A stretch of 51,420 bases of DNA from Myxococcales bacterium (lineage in GTDB: Bacteria > Myxococcota_A > Polyangia > Haliangiales > Haliangiaceae): the NCBI GenBank assembly GCA_011526095.1, contig WYBA01000424.1:1-51420 (forward strand), in the 5' to 3' direction. Every line of letters starts with the position of its first letter. Within the stretch, counting starts at the first letter, position 1. Shown here in pieces: positions 34,793 to 42,762 of the stretch. The translations under genes were made by a program, and so were the position numbers. The notes beneath the pieces are model-generated. The model was given only the letters and a program-made list of their open reading frames with translations. It searched no databases and was not told the DNA's origin.

Positions 34793-35524
34793 ATGCATGA
34801 TATCGACGAAATCAAGATGGGGTGGCAGCTGCCGCTGGTCATCCGCACGTGGGGAGGCAAGCGCGCCGGGGCCGGCCGGCCGCGCCGTGGCGCCCGCTCG
34901 TCGCAGCCGCACAAGGCGCGCCCCGCGCTGAGCCGCCATCACCCGGTCCACGCCACGCTGCGCGTGGTCGAGCGCGTCGGCCGCCTCCGTCGCCTGGACA
35001 TGTGGCGCGCGCTGCGCCGCGCCATCATCTGCGTGCTCGAGCGCGACCGGTTCCGCGTCGTGCACCTCTCCATTCAGGGCACCCACGTCCACCTGATCTG
35101 CGAGGCCGACGACGCGACCGCGCTCGCCCGCGGCCTGCAGGCGCTGCAGATCTCCGCCGCGAAGCGCATCAACGCCGCGCTGAGCAAGCGCGCGGGCCGC
35201 CGCGTCCGAGGCCAGGTGTTCGCCGACCGCTACCACCGCGAGACGCTCACCACGCCGCGCCAGTGCCGCAACGCGCTCGCGTACGTGCTCAACAACTGGC
35301 GCAAGCACCGCGAGGACGCCACGCGCGCCGGCGCTCCCCTCGACAGGTTCGCGACCGGCTGGCACTGGGACGGCTGGACCGAGCCCCCGCCGCCGGTGCG
35401 CCTCACCCCCACCACGGAGCTCGTCCCGGTTGCGTACCCGACGTGCTGGCTGCTCACCACCGGCTGGCGGCGGCACGGCCTCGTCTCGCCATGGGAGCGG
35501 CCGGGCCCGCGCGTAGCGTCGTGA
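34793..35524 (+). CDS. REP-associated tyrosine transposase (RAYT, Y1_Tnp family, 243 aa)
   Basis: The HUH motif is His98-Val-His100 (GTHVHLICE). The catalytic Tyr is Tyr164 (ALAYVLNNWRKH). Both match TnpA-REP/Y1 transposases of the IS200/IS605 superfamily. The N-terminal WGGKRAGAGRP and the C-terminal WLLTTGWRRHGL are typical of single-copy RAYTs of Deltaproteobacteria. The ATG at 34793 is chosen, with 34817 also possible. No terminal repeats flank the gene, as expected for domesticated RAYTs that act on REP hairpins elsewhere. Three REP-like palindromes lie 5-30 kb away in this window; a direct link is inference. Confidence 0.9.
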   Translation: MHDIDEIKMGWQLPLVIRTWGGKRAGAGRPRRGARSSQPHKARPALSRHHPVHATLRVVERVGRLRRLDMWRALRRAIICVLERDRFRVVHLSIQGTHVHLICEADDATALARGLQALQISAAKRINAALSKRAGRRVRGQVFADRYHRETLTTPRQCRNALAYVLNNWRKHREDATRAGAPLDRFATGWHWDGWTEPPPPVRLTPTTELVPVAYPTCWLLTTGWRRHGLVSPWERPGPRVAS

Positions 35525-35542
35525 TCGATCCGCACCCAGACA

Positions 35543-36001
35543 TCACGTCCGTCGCCACGCTCTCCGTCGCCCGCGCCGCCGCGCCCGCGCCCGCGGCGGC
35601 CGAGCGCCGCGGCCGCCGCCGTCCACGAGCAGCACCAGCATCCCGCCGCCGACGAGCACCGTCATCAGGGACACGAACGGCACCCACCCGAGCCCGGGCC
35701 CGCCCACGTACCCCGCGTCGAGCACGAACGCCAGGCCCGCGTGCGCCGGCCCTGCCGCGATGAGCAGCTCCGCCGCCATCCGCGCCGTCCCCACCCACGC
35801 CACGACCATCGCGACCGCGAACAGCCCCGCCGCGACCACACGCAGCCGGTCCATCACCAGCGGCTCGCCCGCGATCGCGCCGGCGATCGCCATCACCGCC
35901 ATCGCGGTCACCAGCGGCCGCGCGTCGCGCCCGCCGTTGGCCTCGTCTTCATCGTCGCCCTCGTCCTCGTGCTCGTTCGCGTCGTGCATGTCCGGTGGCA
36001 T
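35543..36001 (-). CDS. Small membrane protein with acidic N-terminus (152 aa)
   Basis: The start at 36001 (or 35989) gives an Asp/Glu-rich N-terminus (1-25). TM segments follow at about 30-48, 53-73, 77-95 and 105-128 (FVSLMTVLVGGGMLVLLVDG), then a very Arg-rich tail. This topology is common in uncharacterised proteins. The stop is 18 bases from the stop of the convergent RAYT gene. No family was recognised. Confidence 0.6.
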   Translation of the reverse strand: MPPDMHDANEHEDEGDDEDEANGGRDARPLVTAMAVMAIAGAIAGEPLVMDRLRVVAAGLFAVAMVVAWVGTARMAAELLIAAGPAHAGLAFVLDAGYVGGPGLGWVPFVSLMTVLVGGGMLVLLVDGGGRGARPPRARARRRGRRRAWRRT

Positions 36002-36162
36002 CGTAGCCGCGCGTATCGCCGGAGCGCCACGCCGGTTGCGCCGTGCCGACGATTGCTGCCCGCACCGCACGCCGCGCACCGCGCGCCCCGCTCCGCCCCG
36101 CTGCCACGCTCTGCCACCGGCCGCGCTCTGCGCGCCCCTGCGCGGCGCGTAGGCTCTCATCC

Positions 36163-36718
36163 GTGGCGGCGATGCTCTCGACCTGGGCGACCGAGCTGCA
36201 GCGCGCCGGTGCCGCCGTCCGCTCGCCGCGGCGCGCGCTGCTGCTTGTCTCGCTCGGCTTCGTCGCCCTCCTCCTCGTGTCGAGCTGGTACCTGCCGCAG
36301 CCGTGGGTCGCCCCGATCTGCCGCGCCGCTCGCGACGCCGGACCGCACGTCGACCGAGGCGATCGGCGCCCTGGTCGCGCAGCTCCTCGGCTGCGCCCTC
36401 GTCGAGGATCTGCTCTACCGCGGCTTCCTCGTGCCCCACGTCGTCGACCTCGCCGGCCGCCGGTGGCGCCCGGTGCCGGCGCTCCTCGTCGGCGTCGCGA
36501 CGTCGCAGGCGATCTTCGCCGCGACCCACATCCCGCAGCGCCTCCACCACGGCGTCGCCGGCGCCGAGCTCGCCCTGCATCTCGTCGGCCTGTGGTGCTT
36601 CGGCGTGGCGCTGACCGCCGTGTGGCTGCGCACTCGCAACCTGTGGATCGCCGTCGGCGTCCACGCGCTCAGCAACTCGCCCACGTTCCTGTTCGCGCCC
36701 GCGGCGCTCGGCGGCTGA
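36163..36718 (+). pseudogene. CPBP intramembrane metalloprotease, frameshifted
   Basis: The 5' part is read in one frame from GTG 36163 or ATG 36172, with a TM helix (LLLVSLGFVALLLVSSWYLP) up to about 36340-36360. The conserved CPBP core is in a different frame after that. The core has VEDLLYRGFL (the EExxxR motif with Asp for the second Glu), FAATHIP (FxxxH) and HALSNSP. One or two bases gained or lost in the GC-rich stretch near 36330-36360 explain it, either a true mutation or a sequencing error. If restored, it would be a Rce1/CAAX-like membrane protease. Confidence 0.7.
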
Positions 36719-36743
36719 GCGAGTGCACGCGCGCGCCAAGTCG

Positions 36744-37829
36744 TCATCGCGCCGGCTTCCGTGTTTGCCCGCGGCGCGCGAGCCCCTCGAGGCTCCGCGG
36801 GCTGCCCAGTCCTTCGAGGCCACGCGAGCGGAGGCACCGCGCGAAGGCGCAATCGGCCAGCGCGTCCAGTCGGGGCTGGTACTGCTCGAAGTACCGCGTG
36901 GTCAGGGCGTAGCTCTGTGTGTCCTGGACGCGTTCGGTCGCGACGTGGAGCTGGAACGGACCGAAGAGTTCTCGCGAGCGCGCGTCGACGGCGATCACGT
37001 GGACCACGTCGCTCTCCTGGTCCCGTCCGCCCTGGTGGACCGCGACGAGGTACCCGTCGGCGCCTGTCCCATCCTCGCTCGCGGGCTGCACGCCGGCCCG
37101 CCCGACCGCGTTGTCCAGCGCCGCCTGGAGGTTCGTCGCCTGATCGCGCTCGCTGGCGACGCGGGTATCGACTACGACGCGGCCCGGCGACGCGCCGCGA
37201 GCGAGGAGCCGCGACAGGACCTCGTCGCGCGCCTTGACGAGGGTGGGGGCCCGCTCGCCGTCGGTGATCGTGGCCGCGTACACCGCGAGCCACAGCAGCG
37301 CCTCCGGCGAGCCGAGCTGGGCCAGGGCGGGCACCACCGCTTGCCACAGCGCGTCTCGGGCCGCCGCCTTGGACTTCTCGTCGTCGGTGCGCGTGAGGAT
37401 CGCGGCGAGGGTGGCGACGTCGTCGCGGTCACCCATGCGCCCGAGCAGCGTCGCGGCGTCGGCGTAGCGAGCACCCTGGGCGGACCAGGTCTTCGCGTGG
37501 ACGTGGAGGAACGCGCGGACCGTGTCGAGGCAGGGCGCGCCGAGCGCCTGGCACCCGTCGAGGTCGCGGGCGATCAGCCGTTCGCGCGCTCGCGCGCGCG
37601 CGGGGTCGGCGCGCAGCCCGAGCGCCTTGACCGCCCGCTTGGCCTCCTTCGAGGTGTCGTGGACGAGGGCGTCGATCGCGTCCGCGTCGCCGAGCACCGC
37701 CGCGACCGCGCGGCCGGTGTCGTCGAGTTGCCCCCGGAGCGACTCGAACGCCAGCCCATCCGGGGTGCTGAAGCTCGAGCCCGAGTAGCTCGACGGTGGC
37801 TTGCCGGGCGCTCTCCAACGCGCCGACAC
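36744..37829 (-). CDS. Conserved-looking helical protein, unknown function (361 aa)
   Basis: A GTG at 37829 lies 35 bases after the S9 peptidase stop on the same strand. Residues about 90-225 are helical and HEAT/TPR-like (GRMGDRDDVATLAAILTRTD, AARDALWQAVVPALAQLG, EALLWLAVYA). A mixed alpha/beta region (about 240-320, ADGYLVAVHQGG and DVVHVIAVDA) follows. The upstream N-terminus is poor for a signal peptide. Coding bias supports a real gene, but no family was recognised. It is the last gene of the peptidase island and may start further upstream if a frameshift is present. Confidence 0.6.
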   Translation of the reverse strand: MSARWRAPGKPPSSYSGSSFSTPDGLAFESLRGQLDDTGRAVAAVLGDADAIDALVHDTSKEAKRAVKALGLRADPARARARERLIARDLDGCQALGAPCLDTVRAFLHVHAKTWSAQGARYADAATLLGRMGDRDDVATLAAILTRTDDEKSKAAARDALWQAVVPALAQLGSPEALLWLAVYAATITDGERAPTLVKARDEVLSRLLARGASPGRVVVDTRVASERDQATNLQAALDNAVGRAGVQPASEDGTGADGYLVAVHQGGRDQESDVVHVIAVDARSRELFGPFQLHVATERVQDTQSYALTTRYFEQYQPRLDALADCAFARCLRSRGLEGLGSPRSLEGLARRGQTRKPAR

Positions 37830-37864
37830 TCAACTCCGCGCCCGCGTCGCTCGGCGCCTGAGCC

Positions 37865-40039
37865 TCAGTCCTCGCCGGCCGGGGCCCGCGCGTTCGGCCG
37901 CTCCAAAACGTGGAGCATGAACGCCAGGTCCCGCGCGATCTCGCGGTACCGCTCGTATCGCCCCGACTTGCCGCCATGCCCGGCCGCCATGTCGGTGTGC
38001 AGCAGGAGCAAGTTGTCGTCGGTCTTCGTCGCGCGCAGCTTCGCCACCCACTTGGCCGGCTCGAAGTACTGCACCTGCGAGTCCCACAGCCCGGTCGTGA
38101 CCAGCATCGACGGGTAGCCCTGGGCGGTGACGTTGTCGTACGGCGAGTACGACAGCATGTAGTCGTAGGCCGCGCGGTCGGCGCCCGGGTTGCCCCACTC
38201 GTCGAACTCACCGGTGGTCAGCGGGATGTCGTCGTCGAGCATCGTCGTCACCACGTCGACGAACGGGACGGACGCCACGACGCCTCGGTACAGGTCGGGC
38301 CGCATGTTCACGATCGCGCCCATCAGCAAGCCGCCGGCGCTGCCGCCGGTGGCGAACACCTTGTCGCGGGCGCCGTAGCCCCCTGCCACCAGGTGCTCGG
38401 TCACCGCGATGAAGTCGGTGAACGTGTTCTTCTTGCGCATCATCCGCCCGTCGTCGTACCAGCGCCGGCCCAGCTCCTGCCCGCCGCGGACGTGCGCGGT
38501 GGCGACGACCCAGCCCCGGTCGAGCAGGCTCAGGTTCGTGGCGATGAACCACGGGTCGCTCGAGATGCCGTAGGAGCCGTACCCCCGGATCAGCAGCGGC
38601 GCCGTCCCGTCCACCGTCGTCGAGCGACGGCGAACGATCGTGACCGGTACCTGCTGTCCGTCGGGCGCGGTGGCCTGGACGTAGTCCGCGACGTAGTCGC
38701 GCGGCGAGAATCCGCCGAGCACCGGCATCTGCTTCAGCATGCGCCGCTCGCCGGTCGCCAGGTCCAGCTCGTATAGCGTCGTCGGCGTCGTCGGCGACTC
38801 GTACCAGTAGCGCAGCGGCTGCGACGGCTCCGGCTGGGCCGCGACGCCCATCACGTAGGCGGGGTCGTCCGCCGCGATCACGAACGGCTCGCCGCGCGCG
38901 GGCAGCACCCGGACCTTGAGCAGCCCGCCCGAGCGCTCGTCGAGCGCGATCGCGTCGTCGAGCAGCGAGACGGCGTCGACGAACGCGTCGTCGCGGTGCG
39001 CGAGCAACTCGCGCCACCGCGCGCGCTCGGTCGGGCCGCCGTCGGGGACCTCCATCACCCGGAAGTTCGGGGCGTCCCAGTTGGTGCGGATGACGAACCG
39101 GCCGCCGAGGTGGTCGACGTCGTAGAGGTGGTCCCGTGCGCGCGCCTCGAACACCCGCGGCGCCGACGTGGGGCGATCCGCTTCGATCAGCCGGACCTCG
39201 GTCGTGGTCGAGCTGTAGCTGGCGACGCTGATGAACCGCTCGGAGGTGGTGACGCCGACCGTGACGGAGAACGTCTCGTCAGCCTCCTCGTACACGACCT
39301 CGTCCGGCGCGCCGCCGTCGATCACGTGCCGCATCACCCGGAACGCGCGCAGCGTCGTCGGATCCTGCTCCACGTAGAACAAGGTCCGCCCGTCGCTGGC
39401 CCACGCCAGCGCCGGCGTGACGTTCGCGCGATCGGTCGCGAGCAGCTCCCCGGTGACGAGGTCCTTCACGCGCAGCCGGAACTGGTTGCGCCCGACGCGG
39501 TCCTCGACGTACGCGAGCTTGGTCGTGTCAGGGCTCACCGTGGCGCCGCTGACTTTGTAGAACGCCTCCCCCGCGCCCAGTTCGTTCGGATCGAGGATGA
39601 CCTCCTCGGGCGCGTCCTGGCTGCCCTTGCGCCGGCACGTGATGCCGTGCTGCTTCCCCTTCTCCGTGCGCACGTAGTACCAGTACCCGTCGCGCAGGCT
39701 CGGCACGCTCGTGTCGTCCTCCTGCAGCCGACCGATCATCTCCGCGTAGAGCTGCTCCTGCAGCGCCTGCGTCGGCGCCAGCATCGCCTCGGTGTACGCG
39801 TTCTCCGCCGCGAGGTAGCCGAGCACGTCCGGATCCGACCGCGTGTCGTCGCGCAGCCAGTAGTACGGATCGACGCGCGTGCCGAACGGCGAGACGACCT
39901 CGTGCGGGCGCTGCGCCGCAATGGGCGGCTGCGGGCTGGACCTCGCGGGCCCGGCCGCGGGGGGCGCGGCCGGCGCGCCGCACGCGGTCGCGAGGAGGAT
40001 CAGGAGGGCGGAGGTTCGGAGGACGGGGGCAGGGGACAT
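37865..40039 (-). CDS. S9 family (oligopeptidase B-like) lipoprotein peptidase (724 aa)
   Basis: The ATG at 40039 is chosen. A lipoprotein-like signal ends Leu-Leu-Ala-Thr-Ala-Cys (about 20). A beta-propeller (about 80-430, beginning with DPYYWLRDDT as in oligopeptidase B/prolyl oligopeptidase) covers an alpha/beta-hydrolase domain. That domain has the nucleophile Ser567 in GGSAGG, an Asp in LLLLHTD and a His in AGHGGKSG. RGYGSYGISSDPWF and VRGGQELGRRWYDDGR are family hallmarks. It is expected in the periplasm, cutting short peptides. It lies 53 bases after an M1 aminopeptidase gene on the same strand. Confidence 0.93.
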   Translation of the reverse strand: MSPAPVLRTSALLILLATACGAPAAPPAAGPARSSPQPPIAAQRPHEVVSPFGTRVDPYYWLRDDTRSDPDVLGYLAAENAYTEAMLAPTQALQEQLYAEMIGRLQEDDTSVPSLRDGYWYYVRTEKGKQHGITCRRKGSQDAPEEVILDPNELGAGEAFYKVSGATVSPDTTKLAYVEDRVGRNQFRLRVKDLVTGELLATDRANVTPALAWASDGRTLFYVEQDPTTLRAFRVMRHVIDGGAPDEVVYEEADETFSVTVGVTTSERFISVASYSSTTTEVRLIEADRPTSAPRVFEARARDHLYDVDHLGGRFVIRTNWDAPNFRVMEVPDGGPTERARWRELLAHRDDAFVDAVSLLDDAIALDERSGGLLKVRVLPARGEPFVIAADDPAYVMGVAAQPEPSQPLRYWYESPTTPTTLYELDLATGERRMLKQMPVLGGFSPRDYVADYVQATAPDGQQVPVTIVRRRSTTVDGTAPLLIRGYGSYGISSDPWFIATNLSLLDRGWVVATAHVRGGQELGRRWYDDGRMMRKKNTFTDFIAVTEHLVAGGYGARDKVFATGGSAGGLLMGAIVNMRPDLYRGVVASVPFVDVVTTMLDDDIPLTTGEFDEWGNPGADRAAYDYMLSYSPYDNVTAQGYPSMLVTTGLWDSQVQYFEPAKWVAKLRATKTDDNLLLLHTDMAAGHGGKSGRYERYREIARDLAFMLHVLERPNARAPAGED

Positions 40040-40092
40040 CGGGTGCCTCGAAGGGTAGCGGCGCGACGGGTCGTGGACCGGGCTCGTCACAG

Positions 40093-42762
40093 CTAGCGCG
40101 CAGTGGGGCCGTCGGCCACCGCCTCCAGGTACGCGTCGACCGCCGCGCCGTGGCGTTCGCGCTGCTCGATGCACTGCTCGGCCTGCTCGACGCCCTTGCG
40201 CAGGTGGTTGGCGGCGCCGTCGACCTCGGCGGCGATGCCTTCGACCGCCGCGACGACCTCGGCGAGGCGCGCGCGGTCGCACGTCGCCCAGGCCAGCATG
40301 CCGATCATCCCGCCCGCCTCGTCGTCGCGCATCGCCGCGCGCAGCGCGTCGAGGTGGTCACGGACGTACGCCCACGCGGCGTCGCGCGTCTCGCGCAAGA
40401 ACAGCAGGCCGTAGAGCGGCGTGAGGCGGTCGCGGGGGTCGAGCGTGGCGTCCGTGGTCAGCGCGAGCGCACGCGCCACCAGCTCCGGCTCCACCGCGGC
40501 CGACAGCGATCCCAGCAGGCGCCTTCGGGTCCGGTGGTCCGCCTCGGCGCGCGCGCGCGCCAGCACCTGGTCGAACGCGGCCGCGCCGCCGCGGCGGACC
40601 ACCAGCCACAGCGCCGTGCCGACCTGATCGTCCGCGAGCGAGCGCTCGCCGTCGAGCCAGCGCGCGCCGAGCGCGGCGCCCTCGCGCGCGAGCGCGTCGT
40701 CGGCGTCGACCACGGTCGCGATCAGCGCGCGCCGCACGTCGTGGACATCGTCGCTGTCGCCGTCGCGGCGGTGCCATCCCAGCGCGCGCGCGCGGGCGCC
40801 GAGCAGATCGGCGACGTGCGCCTCGTACCTCGCGAAGTGCGCGTCGTCGAGCCACGCCGGCTGCAGCAGCCCGAGCAGCCCGAGCGCGCCCGACACCAGC
40901 GTGGGATTGGGCTCCCCCGCGAGCGCGGGCACCAGCGACTGGACGTCCACCGGGGACAGCGCGCCGCGCTCGACCGCCGCGCGCGCGTCGTCGAGCAACA
41001 CCAGGCGCTCCGTCGTCGACAGCGCCGGCGTGGCCGCGAGCGCCGCGAGCTCGGCGGCGTCGATCTCGACCCGGTAGTAGCCGTCGCCGCCGGCGTTGGC
41101 GACCCACCAGGTCGGGCACGACGCCCCGAGCTCGACCGTCCCCGTCGCGTCCCGCAGCACGCCGCACGTCCGGCTCGCCTCCGCGCCGTGGCCATGGCGC
41201 ACGCACACCGGCACCTGCCACCGCGTGTCGTCCTCGATCCGCGACCGACGCTGGGTGAGCTCGACCCGCGCCGCGCCCCCGTCGCACCGCAGCGTCGCCG
41301 AGATCAGCGGCGCGCCGGGCGCGTCGAGGTAGCTCTCGAACACCGCGGCGGCGTCGTCGCCCAGCTCCTGCCGCATCACGGCCGTGAAGTCCTCGGCGCT
41401 CGCGTTGCGCCACGCGTGCGCCTCGAGATAGCGCCGCTGGAACCCCGCGAACCGCGCCTCGCCCACCCATCGCTCGATCATGTGCAGCACCGAGGCGCCC
41501 TTGAAGTACGTGATGCTGTTGTCGAACGACGCCTGGATGCCTTCCTCGTCGGTGACCGCCGTGCGCAGCGCGCGCGTCGCCGCGAGCTCGTCGGCGGCGA
41601 GCGCCATCGACCGCCGGTCGACAGCCTCCTCGGCCCAGTGGCCGGCGGGCTCGACCCGCTCGGACACCCGCCGATCCAGCCACGTCCCCAGCGCCTCGTT
41701 GAGCCAGGTGTCGTTCCACCACGCCATCGTCACCAGGTCGCCGAACCAGTAGTGCGCCAGCTCGTGCGCCAGGATGTTCATGTACCAGCGCTTGCGCCCC
41801 GCGGTCTCGTCCTCCGGGCGGATCAGCGTCAGCGGCTGCCCCATCGCCACGATCCCCGGGTGCTCCATGGTCCCCCAGAACCGCGGCACGACGGCGACGT
41901 CCAGCTTGGCGTACGGGTACGGCATGCCGAGCGTGTCCTCGAGCGTCGCGACGACGTCGGGCGTGATCGCCTTCGCCCATCGCAGCTCCGCGGCGCGCCC
42001 GGCCGGCGCGACGAACCGCACCGGCACCCGCGCCGCGCCGGCCACGCCGCCGTCGACGAGGTCGAACGGCCCGACGACGAACGCCAGCAGGTAGCTCGGC
42101 ATCGGCGGCGTCTCGGCCGTCACGGTCGTCGTCCAGCCGTCGTCCCCGACCACCTCGCTCACCGTCGGCTCGTTGCCGACGGCGACCTGCCCGGGCGGCG
42201 TCCGGAACGTCACCTGCCACGGCACCTTGAACCCCGGCTCGTCGAAGCACGGCACCGCGCGGCGCGCGTCGATCGGCTCGAAGAACGTGTACGCGTACCA
42301 GGCGTCGCCCTCCGCGACCGCGTAGATCCCGCGGCTGCGCTCGCGGTCGATCGTGCCCTGGTAGCCGATCTCCAGCGTCGCCTCGCCCGCGGGCACCGCG
42401 CGCGCCACCCGCAACCCGACGAGCGAGCCCTCGCCGCGCTCCACCGTCGCGGCCATCCCGCCCAGCTCCACGCGGTCGAACGTCAGGTCCTGGGCGTGCA
42501 GCCACACCACCGACGTCGGCGCATCGAGCGCCAGCGCGATCTCCACCTCGCCACGGAACGTCGGCTGCGCCGCGTCGATCGACAGCTCCAGCGCGTAGCG
42601 CACCGGCCGCACCGTCGTCGGCAGCCGAAACGCCGGCGGGGCCTCCTCGCTCGCCGGCGCCGGCGCCGGCGGGTGCGCCGGCCTGCCGCCGCAGCCGCCC
42701 AGCGTCGCCGTCAGGGCCGTGGCCGCCGCGATGGTCGCGGCGCGCGTGTTCGTCAACCTCAT
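40093..42762 (-). CDS. M1 family metallo-aminopeptidase lipoprotein, copy 1 (889 aa)
   Basis: The signal peptide (ATLGGC, about Cys24) predicts a lipoprotein. The N-terminal beta domain (about 45-250) is followed by the catalytic domain with substrate motif MEHPGIVAMG in place of GAMEN. The zinc site is HELAH at 333-337 plus the Glu in WLNEAL. The ERAP-like helical C-terminal domain (about 560-889) is complete. The ATG overlaps the stop of copy 2 (ATGA), so they are translationally coupled. It is clearly more diverged than copies 2 and 3. Confidence 0.95.
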   Translation of the reverse strand: MRLTNTRAATIAAATALTATLGGCGGRPAHPPAPAPASEEAPPAFRLPTTVRPVRYALELSIDAAQPTFRGEVEIALALDAPTSVVWLHAQDLTFDRVELGGMAATVERGEGSLVGLRVARAVPAGEATLEIGYQGTIDRERSRGIYAVAEGDAWYAYTFFEPIDARRAVPCFDEPGFKVPWQVTFRTPPGQVAVGNEPTVSEVVGDDGWTTTVTAETPPMPSYLLAFVVGPFDLVDGGVAGAARVPVRFVAPAGRAAELRWAKAITPDVVATLEDTLGMPYPYAKLDVAVVPRFWGTMEHPGIVAMGQPLTLIRPEDETAGRKRWYMNILAHELAHYWFGDLVTMAWWNDTWLNEALGTWLDRRVSERVEPAGHWAEEAVDRRSMALAADELAATRALRTAVTDEEGIQASFDNSITYFKGASVLHMIERWVGEARFAGFQRRYLEAHAWRNASAEDFTAVMRQELGDDAAAVFESYLDAPGAPLISATLRCDGGAARVELTQRRSRIEDDTRWQVPVCVRHGHGAEASRTCGVLRDATGTVELGASCPTWWVANAGGDGYYRVEIDAAELAALAATPALSTTERLVLLDDARAAVERGALSPVDVQSLVPALAGEPNPTLVSGALGLLGLLQPAWLDDAHFARYEAHVADLLGARARALGWHRRDGDSDDVHDVRRALIATVVDADDALAREGAALGARWLDGERSLADDQVGTALWLVVRRGGAAAFDQVLARARAEADHRTRRRLLGSLSAAVEPELVARALALTTDATLDPRDRLTPLYGLLFLRETRDAAWAYVRDHLDALRAAMRDDEAGGMIGMLAWATCDRARLAEVVAAVEGIAAEVDGAANHLRKGVEQAEQCIEQRERHGAAVDAYLEAVADGPTAR

